This document shows positions 55,196 through 63,374 of a DNA stretch of 64,000 nucleotides, piece by piece. The stretch is from Achromobacter sp. UMC71. Lineage in GTDB: Bacteria > Pseudomonadota > Gammaproteobacteria > Burkholderiales > Burkholderiaceae_B. The notes below the pieces were generated by a model. That model had not been told where the DNA came from and did not search any database. It saw only the letters and a list, made by a program, of their open reading frames with translations. Positions within the stretch are counted from its first letter, which is position 1; each line of letters starts with the position of its first letter. Both the position numbers and the translations under genes were made by a program. Location: positions 372,001 through 436,000 of the forward strand of contig NZ_LZZT01000031.1 in assembly GCF_014170305.1 (NCBI RefSeq). Direction: 5' to 3'.

Positions 55196-55843
55196 TCAGA
55201 AATCCAGCCGCCCCTTCAATTCGCCAAACGGCACCATAACGTGTTCGCGGTAGGCCGGGCGCGCCTGCAGGCGCTCGTACCAGGCACGCACGTTGGGCAG
55301 CGGCGCATGCGCGATGTCCAGTTCGTAATAGCGGTACAAGGCCGTGGCCGCGGGAATGTCCGCGAGCGACAACGCCTGCCCGTCGAGGTAGGGCTGCGCG
55401 GCCAGCACCGCGTCCAGCTGCCGCAAGCACGCGTGGGTGGCCGCCAGGCTGCGCGCAATGGCCGGTACGTCGCGCTGCGCCTCGGGCGTGCGGTAATAGC
55501 CCCAGAACACGCCCACCAAAAAGGCGGGCTGCAAGGCCGTCTGCGCCCAATCCATCCAGCCGTCGGCGCGCGCCCGCCGCGCCGGGTCGGCGGGCCAGAG
55601 CGCGCCGGCGCCGTAGCGCGCCGCCAGATAGCGCAGGATGGCATGGGATTCCCACACCACGGTATCGCCGTCACGCAGCAGCGGCACCTTGCCGTGCGGA
55701 TTCAGGCTGAGGAACTGCGGCGTGTCCAGTACGCCGAACTGCCCCCCCGCCGGCACGTGTTCGTACGACAGGCCCAATTCGCCCGCCAGCCACAAGACCT
55801 TTTGCACATTGAATGAGCTGCGCCGGCCCCAGATCGTCAACAT
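55196..55843 (-). CDS. Glutathione S-transferase
   Basis: 215 aa. The thioredoxin-like N-terminal domain opens LTIWGRRSSFNVQKVLWLAG (a Ser-containing active-site region) with NPHGKVPLLRDGD and WESHAILRYLA (glutathione-binding cis-Pro and Ser). The helical C-terminal domain has LADIPAATALYRY. It conjugates or reduces compounds with glutathione. Confidence 0.92.
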   Translation of the reverse strand: MLTIWGRRSSFNVQKVLWLAGELGLSYEHVPAGGQFGVLDTPQFLSLNPHGKVPLLRDGDTVVWESHAILRYLAARYGAGALWPADPARRARADGWMDWAQTALQPAFLVGVFWGYYRTPEAQRDVPAIARSLAATHACLRQLDAVLAAQPYLDGQALSLADIPAATALYRYYELDIAHAPLPNVRAWYERLQARPAYREHVMVPFGELKGRLDF

Positions 55844-55869
55844 ATCGCCATCCTTGGACGCTGCCCGTG

Positions 55870-56343
55870 TCAGCTGGCCACGACCACGCGCGGCTCGCAG
55901 TGCACCGGGAAATTCACGGAATTGGCGATGTAGCAGAAGTGATGCGCGCGGGCGTGCAGGGCTTCGGCCAGCCCGGCGTCGCCGCCCACCTGGATGGTGA
56001 CTTCGGGGCGCAGCGTCACCGACGCAAACGCGCCACCCCGCTCGGGCTCTTCGCGCATCACGCCGTGCGCGTCATCGCGATAGGCCGTGACCGTGATGCC
56101 CTCGACTGCGCACAGGTGCAGATACCAGAGCTTGTGGCAGGCCGACAGCGACGCCACCAGCAGGTCTTCCGGGTTCCAGCGCGCGGCATCGCCGCGAAAG
56201 GCCGGATCGGCCGACCCGGCGATGTCGGCCTTGCCCGGCGCCTGGATCAGGTGGTCGCGGGAATAAGCCGTGTAGCTGGCGGTGCCCTTGCCGGTGTTGC
56301 CGGTCCAGGTCACGTTGACGTCGTAGTGGTGTTCGCCTTTCAT
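55870..56343 (-). CDS. OsmC/Ohr-family protein
   Basis: 157 aa. The start MKGEHHYDVNVTWTGNTG and two catalytic cysteines (LSACHKLWYLHL and HHFCYIANSVNFPV) fit the OsmC-like branch that reduces organic or fatty-acid peroxides. It lies 27 nt downstream of the GST start region on the same strand, within a run of detoxification-type genes. Confidence 0.88.
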   Translation of the reverse strand: MKGEHHYDVNVTWTGNTGKGTASYTAYSRDHLIQAPGKADIAGSADPAFRGDAARWNPEDLLVASLSACHKLWYLHLCAVEGITVTAYRDDAHGVMREEPERGGAFASVTLRPEVTIQVGGDAGLAEALHARAHHFCYIANSVNFPVHCEPRVVVAS

Positions 56344-56507
56344 TGCGGAAATCCCCGGTTGCGCCGCCCTGGCGCAAAGATGGATAGCGTAGCGCAAGCG
56401 CGCGGTTCAAGTGGCGCAGGCCACGGGACAAAACTGACACATCGAGCACAGGCGCGTGCCGGACGCGCTTGCGCCAGGCAGGCCGAGCCGCGCCGGATGC
56501 GAGCGCG

Positions 56508-56903
56508 TCAGGCCGGCGGCGCATCCGGATAGGTGGCGACCTGCGGCCCATCCACCAGCCACGGCACATCGTGCGAGGTATGGATATGCGCCGACGGCTG
56601 CGCTGCCGGATCGTCGTCCAGCGTCGCCACGCGCAGGATGACCTGCGGCTGTGCCACCCAATGCGCCATCAGATGGGCGCCGCAGGCCGTGCAGAAATGG
56701 CGGATCTTGCCCGGCGACGACTCGTACGAGCCCAGTGCCGCCTCGCCCCGGGTCCAGCGGAAGTCCTCGCGCGCCACGCGCGCGGTCGATGCAAAAGCCG
56801 CGCCGTGCGCCTTGCGGCAGGTGACACAATGGCAGTGAAAAATCGGCCCCGACAGGCGCTCGGCCTCGTAGGCCACCGCGCCGCACAGACAGCTTCCCTT
56901 CAT
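56508..56903 (-). CDS. GFA-family (glutathione-dependent formaldehyde-activating-like) protein
   Basis: 131 aa. Zinc-binding cysteine clusters are present: MKGSCLCGAVAYE, FHCHCVTCRKAHG and HFCTACGAHL. Family members include Gfa and centromere-type zinc proteins. True formaldehyde activation is proven for few, so the activity is uncertain. It is divergent from the NlpE-like gene. Confidence 0.85.
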   Translation of the reverse strand: MKGSCLCGAVAYEAERLSGPIFHCHCVTCRKAHGAAFASTARVAREDFRWTRGEAALGSYESSPGKIRHFCTACGAHLMAHWVAQPQVILRVATLDDDPAAQPSAHIHTSHDVPWLVDGPQVATYPDAPPA

Positions 56904-57164
56904 GGCGGTTCTCCTTCGCGCCCGCCGCGACAGGCGGCCGGCTCGCAACGAAAAGCGTAGCGCAAGCGGGCGAAGCGCGAGACGCCGATACGGCCCGGAT
57001 GCGGGGCATACGCGGACAAGGCGGCGCTATCCCGTCACCCACGCGCTCAGGGCAGCCGGCGGAGGGCCGTAAGGCGGGGCGCCTCCGCATTGCCTTTACA
57101 TCCCGTTTCAGCAAGGACAGGCATGCGTCCGTATCGTGGACGCTCTGCTACCCAGGAGCTCGCC

Positions 57165-57590
57165 ATGATGAAAACCACCCTGACCTGCACCCTGACAGTC
57201 GCCCTGCTTGCTGGCTGCGCCCCGTCCAAACCCATCACCGCCCGGTCCGTGCCGGTGGACAACCACACGGCGCGCAACGCGCTCGATTGGCCCGGCAGCT
57301 ACGACGGCACCCTGCCCTGCGCCGATTGCCCGGGCATCCGCATCCGCCTGACCTTGATGAAGGACGGCCGCTACGAGCGCACCACCCAATACCTGGATCG
57401 CCAGGAACAGCCCGAGACCGTGGCCGGCGGCTTCAGTTGGGAGTCCGACGGCAGCACCATCCGGCTGGACGCCTCGGGCGACAGCCAGCGCTACTTCATC
57501 GCCGAAAACCAGGTCACCCTGCTGTACCGCGACGGCACGCGCCCCACCGGCCCGCTTGCGCCGCACTATGTGCTGCGGCGCGCGCAGTAG
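57165..57590 (+). CDS. NlpE-like copper-resistance lipoprotein
   Basis: 141 aa. The lipoprotein signal ends LLAGC. The mature domain has YDGTLPCADCPGIRIRLTL, the CxxC region of the NlpE N-terminal domain, followed by DGRYERTTQYL and FIAENQVTLLYRDG. NlpE in E. coli senses surface contact and copper and signals to Cpx. This protein has only the N-terminal domain. AGGAG precedes the ATG. Confidence 0.85.
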   Translation: MMKTTLTCTLTVALLAGCAPSKPITARSVPVDNHTARNALDWPGSYDGTLPCADCPGIRIRLTLMKDGRYERTTQYLDRQEQPETVAGGFSWESDGSTIRLDASGDSQRYFIAENQVTLLYRDGTRPTGPLAPHYVLRRAQ

Positions 57591-57706
57591 CGCAACGCCC
57601 TGCCGGCGGCATCGCGCAAGCCGCCGGCTTCCGGCTATTCTTCCAGGCTGAACACGCCGCGCCGCCCGGCCCCCTGCCCGGCGGCGCGGCCCCACGGAAG
57701 GAAGCC

Positions 57707-58450
57707 ATGAAAACCGATCACGAATTGCTCGACGCCTTCGCCCCGACGGGCACGCTGCGCGCCTCCATCAACCTGGGCAATCCCATCCTGGCCAACACCC
57801 ACCCCGCCACCGGCGCGCCCGGCGGCGTATCGGTGGACCTGGCCACCGAACTGGCGCGCCGGCTCGACGTGAAACTGGAGCTGGTGGTGTTCAAGTCCGC
57901 CGGCGAGTCCGTCAATGCCGTCGCCACCGAACAGGCCGACGTGGGCTTTTTCGCGATCGATCCGCTGCGTGGCGAACAGATCGCCTTCACCGCCCCCTAC
58001 GTGGTCATCGAAGGCGCCTACCTGGTGCGCCAGGACTCGTCCATTACCCGCCAGGAAGAAGTGGATTGCACGGGCCAGCGCGTGGTCGTTGGCAAAGGCA
58101 GCGCCTACGACCTGTACCTGACCCGCGAACTCAAGCACGCCGAGATCTTCCGCGCGCCGACCTCGCCCGCCGTGGTCGACACCTTCATCCAGGAAAACCT
58201 GGAAGTGGCCGCCGGCGTGAAGCAGCAACTGGAGGCCGACGCGCAGCGCCTGGGCGGCCTGCGCCTGCTGGATGGCCATTTCATGCTGATCCGCCAGGCC
58301 ATGGGCGTGCCCAAAAGCCGCGGCGCCAAGGCCGCCGCCTACCTGGCGGCGTTTATCGAAGCCATGAAGAAAACCGGCTTCGTCGCCGAAGCGCTGGCGC
58401 GCCACAACATCCAGGGCGCGGCGGTGGCGCCGCTGGAAAACCAGGCGTAG
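57707..58450 (+). CDS. Amino-acid-type solute-binding protein without signal peptide
   Basis: 247 aa SBP family 3 fold. FAPTGTLRASINLGNPILA at the start, then GVSVDLATELARRLDVKLEL, ADVGFFAIDPLRGEQIAFTA, VVGKGSAYDLYL and the AFIEAMKKTGFVAEAL C-terminus. The strong ribosome site GGAAGGAAG just before ATG 57707 fixes the start, yet the chain opens MKTDHELLDAFAPTG with no export signal. It may be cytoplasmic. No permease or ATPase gene is nearby. Confidence 0.82.
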   Translation: MKTDHELLDAFAPTGTLRASINLGNPILANTHPATGAPGGVSVDLATELARRLDVKLELVVFKSAGESVNAVATEQADVGFFAIDPLRGEQIAFTAPYVVIEGAYLVRQDSSITRQEEVDCTGQRVVVGKGSAYDLYLTRELKHAEIFRAPTSPAVVDTFIQENLEVAAGVKQQLEADAQRLGGLRLLDGHFMLIRQAMGVPKSRGAKAAAYLAAFIEAMKKTGFVAEALARHNIQGAAVAPLENQA

Positions 58451-58552
58451 CGACCCGGCAGGCACGGCCGGCCCAGGTTCGCTGCGGCAAGCCACACGGC
58501 GTGGCCGCGCAGCGTTGCACGGCCTGTCGCCGAGAGGTATCAAATCCAGGTG

Positions 58553-58581
58553 AAAAGGCGCGCGGCACCCGCCGCGCGCCT
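58553..58581 (-). terminator. Terminator of the fmdA-fmdB unit
   Basis: AGGCGCGCGGC and GCCGCGCGCCT form an 11-bp stem with a 4-base loop, followed by TTTT on the - strand, five bases after the fmdB stop. Confidence 0.8.
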
Positions 58582-58585
58582 GCCT

Positions 58586-58918
58586 TCAGTGGCTGATCAT
58601 CCAGGGCCGCGAACCGGCAAAGGACTTCGCCCCATCGGCCGTGGTGCGCGTCTTGCCGCTACCGCGCCCGCCCGAGCAGCAACCGCAGTTCAAGCCGTGC
58701 CCCGAGCGCGTGCTGCGCGGCTCGTGGGCGCTGCGCTCGTTGGCGGCATGGGCGCGGTTGACGGCGGACGAGAGCGCCGAGATCGCCGGCGCGCCGCCCA
58801 CGATGCGGCCGGACAGCGCGCCGCAATCCGGGCATGCGGCGGGATCGCGCCATTGCGCCAACGGCCGCAACACCGCGAACGCGCCGCAGTCCGCGCAGGC
58901 ATAGTCATACATGGGCAT
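58586..58918 (-). CDS. fmdB: FmdB-family zinc-ribbon protein
   Basis: 110 aa. The N-terminal zinc ribbon MPMYDYACADCGAFAVLRPL pairs with CPDCG about 10 residues later. The C-terminus adds a CGCCSG cluster and a basic, low-complexity stretch. FmdB-type proteins accompany formamidase genes and were proposed as regulators. It starts 25 nt after the fmdA stop. Confidence 0.85.
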   Translation of the reverse strand: MPMYDYACADCGAFAVLRPLAQWRDPAACPDCGALSGRIVGGAPAISALSSAVNRAHAANERSAHEPRSTRSGHGLNCGCCSGGRGSGKTRTTADGAKSFAGSRPWMISH

Positions 58919-58943
58919 GTCAGGCTCCTTGTCGGTGCATCCG

Positions 58944-60173
58944 TCAACGATCGCGCGACAAGGGCATGTCGATGCCGCCCTTGATGTGCTTGACCGGCCC
59001 GGACGCCGACGGCTGGATGTCAAAGTCGAAGATCTCGGTTGGCAGCCACAGCGTGGCGCAGGAGTTGGGAATGTCCACCACCCCGCTGATATGCCCCTGC
59101 ACCGGCGCGCAGCCCAGCAGCGAATAGGCCTGCGCCCCCGAATAGCCGAACTTCTTCAGGTATTCGATGGCATTCAGGCAGGCCTGCCGGTAGGCGACAT
59201 TGACGTCCAGGTAATGCTGCTTGCCGCCTTCGTCCACCGAGATGCCTTCGAAGATCAGGTAGTCCTTGTAGGCCGGCGTGATCGGGCTGGGCTTGAAGAT
59301 GGGATTCTTGATCGCGTACTTCTCCATGCCGCCCTTGATGAGCGTCACGCGCATGTGCACCCAACCGGCCATCTCGATGGCGCCGCAGAAGGTGATTTCG
59401 CCGTCGCCCTGCGAGAAATGCAGATCACCCACCGACAGGCCGCCGCCCTTGACGTACACCGGAAAGAACACCCGGGCGCCGCGCGACAGATCCTTGATGT
59501 CGCAGTTGCCGCCATGTTCGCGCGGCGGCACGGTGCGCGCGCCCTCGCCCGCCGCGCGGTCGCGGTCCGCGCCCTGCAGCGCGCCCATGTGGGCCGTCTT
59601 GGGCGCCGGCGGATTGGCCAGCGGCGGCACGCGGCCGGGGTTGGTGTCGATCAGGGCTTGTTCGCGCTGGTTCCAGGTATCCAGCAGCTTCTTGTCGGGC
59701 AGGCAGCCGATCAGGCCAGGGTGGATCAGCCCGGCGAAATTCACCCCCGGGATGTGCCGCGACGACGTGAACATGCCGTGAAAATCCCAGATGGATTTCT
59801 GCGCATGGGGAAAATGGTCGGTCAGGAAGCCGCCGCCGTTGTTGCGGCTGAAAAAGCCGTTGAAACCCCACAGGCTGTCGGGCTTGGCGCCGATGTCCAG
59901 CAGGTCCACTACCAGCAGGTCGCCGGGTTCGGCGCCCTCCACGCCCACCGGGCCGGACAGGAAGTGCACCGTGGACAGGTCCACGTCGCGCACGTCGTCG
60001 GCGCTGTCGTCGTTCTTGATCGCGCCGCCGGTCCAGTCGTAGGTTTCCAGGACGAAGTCGTCGCCAGGCTTGACCCAGACGGCCATCGGAATATCCGGAT
60101 GCCAGCGGTTGTGGATCTGCTTGTTTTCGTAGGGGGATTGGGCCAGGTCGACCCGGATGAGCGTATCGGTCAT
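58944..60173 (-). CDS. fmdA: Formamidase
   Basis: 409 aa, FmdA/AmdA family (Methylophilus formamidase type). It hydrolyses formamide to formate and ammonia. Family segments are KQIHNRWHPDIPM, VETYDWTGGAIKND-like stretch, NGFFSRNNGGGFLTDHFP, FHGMFTSSRHIPGV, HPGLIGCLPD, GGNCDIKDLSRGARVFFPVY and GDLHFSQGDGEITFCGAIE. Two dyad sites lie 21-53 nt upstream. The nitrilase-MHS pair is upstream on the same strand. Confidence 0.93.
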   Translation of the reverse strand: MTDTLIRVDLAQSPYENKQIHNRWHPDIPMAVWVKPGDDFVLETYDWTGGAIKNDDSADDVRDVDLSTVHFLSGPVGVEGAEPGDLLVVDLLDIGAKPDSLWGFNGFFSRNNGGGFLTDHFPHAQKSIWDFHGMFTSSRHIPGVNFAGLIHPGLIGCLPDKKLLDTWNQREQALIDTNPGRVPPLANPPAPKTAHMGALQGADRDRAAGEGARTVPPREHGGNCDIKDLSRGARVFFPVYVKGGGLSVGDLHFSQGDGEITFCGAIEMAGWVHMRVTLIKGGMEKYAIKNPIFKPSPITPAYKDYLIFEGISVDEGGKQHYLDVNVAYRQACLNAIEYLKKFGYSGAQAYSLLGCAPVQGHISGVVDIPNSCATLWLPTEIFDFDIQPSASGPVKHIKGGIDMPLSRDR

Positions 60174-60193
60174 TCTCTTTCATCTCCAACGTA

Positions 60194-60226
60194 GTGTTTT
60201 GGCAAAACAAAAGTGTTGATAAAACA
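60194..60226. promoter_or_regulatory. Two adjacent dyads upstream of fmdA
   Basis: AGTGTTTTGGCAAAACA (60194-60209, with a 15-bp palindrome TGTTTTG-G-CAAAACA) and AGTGTTGATAAAACA (60212-60226) share AGTGTT and AAAACA ends. Repeated AT-rich dyads just before the start codon suggest an operator pair. Confidence 0.5.
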
Positions 60227-60400
60227 GAACTTCAATCGCGGCCCGGATGCATCCGCCGCCTGAACCGGCGGCCTGGCCGGCCTGTCGTCGCAAACCCGCG
60301 ATTTGTCTTGCACGGTAGGCCAGTTTCGCGCGGCCGTAAACTGGGTTTATACGCAGTAGGGCCGAGGCGGCTGGCGCAGTGCCGGCCGCCTGCGATGCCT

Positions 60401-61726
60401 CTATCCCTGCGCGATATCCCGGTCGCGCGTTTCGGGCAGCATCCGCCACAGCACGATGCCGCACAGCGCCGATACGCCGCACAGGTAGGCGGCCGGCAGG
60501 TTCGCGTTGCCCGTGCCTTGAATCAGCGCCGCGGCGATGAACGGCGCGGGCCCGGCCAGCACTGCCACGGCCACGTTCTGGCCGATCGCGGCGCCCGTGG
60601 ACCGGATGGAAGCGGGGAACATCTCGACCAGCAGCACCACGTCCATCACCCCGGCGATGGCGACCAGCACGGCCAGCACGCACAGCGCCGCCAGGATGGC
60701 CACGGGGTGCCCGGTGTTCATGAGCAGGAAGATGGGGTAGCCCAGCAGGGTCAGGCCCCAGGCCGCGCCCAGCACCAGCGGACGCCGGCCGATGCGGTCG
60801 CTGAGGCGGCCCACCGCCGTGTGCAGCATCGTATAGAACACCAGCGCCGCGCTGCATAACCACAGCGAGGTCGATTTGGGCAGGCCGACGGTTTGCGTAA
60901 GATGGGTATTGGCGTAGGTGATGAAGTAGTACAGCGACACGCCGAACAGCGCCGCATAGGCGAACGTGACGGTAAATGCGCGCCATTTTTCCGCCCCGGA
61001 AACCGGCTGGACCTGGTTATTTTCACGGCGCTTCTGCACGGCCTCGTAGACAGGCGTGTCGCCCAGCCGGCGGCGGATGTAGAGGGCCACGATGGTCATC
61101 AGGATGGACGCCACGAACGGCACGCGCCATCCCCAGCTGGCGGCGTCGTGCTCGGACAGCACCGATGAAATGACCGCCGCCACGAAGGTGCCGCCCAGGA
61201 ACGCGGCCGCGGCCGTTTTGGTGAGCAGCGCGGCCGCCGTGCCGCGTCCGCCATGCGGGGCGCTTTCCACGATGTAGATGCAGGCGGCGGACCACTCGCC
61301 GCCCACCATCATGCCCTGTACGAAACGCAGCAGGATCAGCAGCACCGGCGCGGCAATGCCCAGGGTGTCGTAGCCGGGCAGCAGGCCGATCAGCGTGGTG
61401 GCCACGCCCATGCCGAACACGGTGATCATCAGCACCGCGCGGCGGCCCACCCGGTCGCCCAGGGGCCCCAGCACGATTGCACCCAGGGGCCGCGACAGAA
61501 AGCCCACGGCGAACACGGCCAGCGACGACAGCAGCGACACGCCGGGCGCCGCCGACGGGAAGAAGGTGCGGCCGATCAGGACGACGAAATATCCATAGAT
61601 GGCGAAGTCGAACCATTCCATGAAATTGCCGATGCCGACGGCAACGGCGCGGCGGCGCAGGTCGGCACGGTCTGGGTGGGGTACGGCATCGATCGATGCG
61701 GCCGCTTGCGGCAGGCGTTCAGACAT
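60401..61726 (-). CDS. MFS transporter, MHS family
   Basis: 441 aa with 12 predicted helices. GNFMEWFDFAIYGYFVVLIG in helix 1, FLSRPLGAIVLGPLGDRVGR in loop 2-3, RFVQGMMVGGEWSAACIYIV and DRIGRRPLVLG. It overlaps the nitrilase stop by 8 nt, so it is coupled to that gene. It probably carries the nitrile substrate or a carboxylate product. Confidence 0.9.
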   Translation of the reverse strand: MSERLPQAAASIDAVPHPDRADLRRRAVAVGIGNFMEWFDFAIYGYFVVLIGRTFFPSAAPGVSLLSSLAVFAVGFLSRPLGAIVLGPLGDRVGRRAVLMITVFGMGVATTLIGLLPGYDTLGIAAPVLLILLRFVQGMMVGGEWSAACIYIVESAPHGGRGTAAALLTKTAAAAFLGGTFVAAVISSVLSEHDAASWGWRVPFVASILMTIVALYIRRRLGDTPVYEAVQKRRENNQVQPVSGAEKWRAFTVTFAYAALFGVSLYYFITYANTHLTQTVGLPKSTSLWLCSAALVFYTMLHTAVGRLSDRIGRRPLVLGAAWGLTLLGYPIFLLMNTGHPVAILAALCVLAVLVAIAGVMDVVLLVEMFPASIRSTGAAIGQNVAVAVLAGPAPFIAAALIQGTGNANLPAAYLCGVSALCGIVLWRMLPETRDRDIAQG

Positions 61727-62669
61727 GCTGTTCTCGCAGGGGATCGCGTTCGGCCTTGACGGGCGGCTTGGCGCGTTCGTCCACGTCCAGCCGGAAGATG
61801 TCAGGCCGGCTGTAGTGCCCGGCGACGTCGAACACGAACTTGCCGCACACGATGTCGTCCAGGTCGAGATAGGCGGTAAGAATGCATTCCTGGTCGTAGA
61901 CCGGCCCGGCCAGGACCTCGCCGGTGGGGCTGACGATGGCGCTGCCGCCTCGCATCAGGATCGTGCCGGGCGCATTGCCCTGCACCGGGTCGTAGTCGTT
62001 GGGGAAGGCGTCGCGGGTCAGGTACTGGCACGCGGACAGGACGAAACAGCGGCCTTCCAGCGCCACATGGCGGGCAGTGGCCAGCCAGTATTCGCGGTCG
62101 TCGGCGGTGGGCATGCAGTAGATCTGGATGCCCTTGCCGTACATGGCCATGCGCATCAGGGGCATGTAGTTTTCCCAGCAGATCACCGCGCCGAGCTTGC
62201 CCATGGGAGTATCGAAGACGGGCAGCGTGGCGCCGTCGCCAAAGCCCCACACCAGGCGTTCCATGAAGGTGGGCATGACCTTGCGGTGCTTGCCGAGGAA
62301 TTCGCCCTGCGGCGAGAAGAACAGGACCGTGCAGTACAGCGTGCCGCCATCGCGTTCGATGACGCCGATGACCAGGTGCACGTTGCATTGCCCCGCCAGC
62401 GCGGCCAATTGCTCGGTTTCGGCGCCGGGGACCTGGATGGCGCCGTTGAAGTAGCGCTTGAAGTCTTCGTAGCCCTTGGCGCTGCGGCCGCCGACGGACG
62501 CGCCAAAGGTAGCGCCTTTGGGATAGCCGCCGACGAACGCTTCGGGAAAGACGACCAGCTCGGCCCCGGTAGCGGCGGCTTCTTGCGTCAGGCTCGTCAC
62601 CTTGGCGAGCGTGGCGGGGGTGTCGAACGGCACGGAGCCGGCCTGGACGATGGCAGCGCGGAATTTCAT
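61719..62669 (-). CDS. Nitrilase
   Basis: 316 aa. The Glu-Lys-Cys triad is readable: E43 in VFPEAFVGG, K130 in GKHRKVMPT and C164 in VICWENYMP. The stretch after the Cys (MPLMRMAMYGKGIQIYCMPT) resembles plant-type and arylaliphatic nitrilases more than cyanide hydratases. It hydrolyses an organic nitrile to the acid and ammonia, or partly to an amide. It is the first gene of a pair with the MHS transporter. Confidence 0.92.
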   Translation of the reverse strand: MKFRAAIVQAGSVPFDTPATLAKVTSLTQEAAATGAELVVFPEAFVGGYPKGATFGASVGGRSAKGYEDFKRYFNGAIQVPGAETEQLAALAGQCNVHLVIGVIERDGGTLYCTVLFFSPQGEFLGKHRKVMPTFMERLVWGFGDGATLPVFDTPMGKLGAVICWENYMPLMRMAMYGKGIQIYCMPTADDREYWLATARHVALEGRCFVLSACQYLTRDAFPNDYDPVQGNAPGTILMRGGSAIVSPTGEVLAGPVYDQECILTAYLDLDDIVCGKFVFDVAGHYSRPDIFRLDVDERAKPPVKAERDPLREQHV

Positions 62670-62921
62670 GGCAGAGGCCTCGAAGAAACGATCTGGCTGA
62701 TTCTGTTCATGAACGGCGCGGGCCGAAATACGTAGTTCTACGCTAAGACTGACACACGCAATGTGCGCAAAGCATTGATTTCAAAACGCGTTTGGGGATT
62801 CTGCATTCAAGCGTTGCAGAAACGCGCGAGCGGACACCGGCCTTATCGGACGTATCCGAGCCGGACGTTATGATGCGGGCATCGCATTTCGCGGCTACGC
62901 CGCAACGGAAAACCTACGTCC

Positions 62922-63305
62922 ATGTTCTTGCCCCGCGCGCTCTGCCCCCTGCCCCGTCCTGTCTACGCCGCGCTGCTGCTCGCCGTGACGCTGCCCCTGT
63001 CCGCGCAGGCGGACGAGGACTGCGTGGCGCAATTCGATGCCAGCGTCACCCGCTACAACGAGGCGGTCACGGTGCAGACCAAGCGCGAGGTGACCAATCT
63101 GCACCAGTTGAACTTTCTGCTGTGCCAGGGCCGCCTGGACTTGCTGGACATGGAATTCGCGCTGGTCGACGACTACGAGCAATGCACGCGCAACGGCGGC
63201 AAGTTTCCGGACAAGACCGTGCAGACGATGACGACGCTGCCCGACAACCTGGCCTCGAAGAAGACCGCCTGGATCGACACCTGCGGGCCCTACATGAAGC
63301 AATGA
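62922..63305 (+). CDS. Small exported protein of unknown function
   Basis: 127 aa. The signal peptide (about 1-30, LLLAVTLPLSAQA-DE) precedes a mature part with four Cys (DCVAQF, LLCQGR, QCTRNG, DTCGPY), enough for two disulfides. It is otherwise helical and charged. No family recognised. A long hairpin follows its stop. Confidence 0.7.
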   Translation: MFLPRALCPLPRPVYAALLLAVTLPLSAQADEDCVAQFDASVTRYNEAVTVQTKREVTNLHQLNFLLCQGRLDLLDMEFALVDDYEQCTRNGGKFPDKTVQTMTTLPDNLASKKTAWIDTCGPYMKQ

Positions 63306-63318
63306 CCGGCCGCTGAAA

Positions 63319-63352
63319 GCCACAACGCCGGCCTGATGGCCGGCGTTGTGGC
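63319..63352. terminator. Long hairpin between convergent genes
   Basis: GCCACAACGCCGGCC and GGCCGGCGTTGTGGC form a perfect 15-bp stem around TGAT. There is no T-run on the + side and only TTT on the - side, so it is either a weak terminator or an RNA end-protecting hairpin. Confidence 0.55.
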
Positions 63353-63374
63353 AATGACCGCGCCTGCGCAGGGC

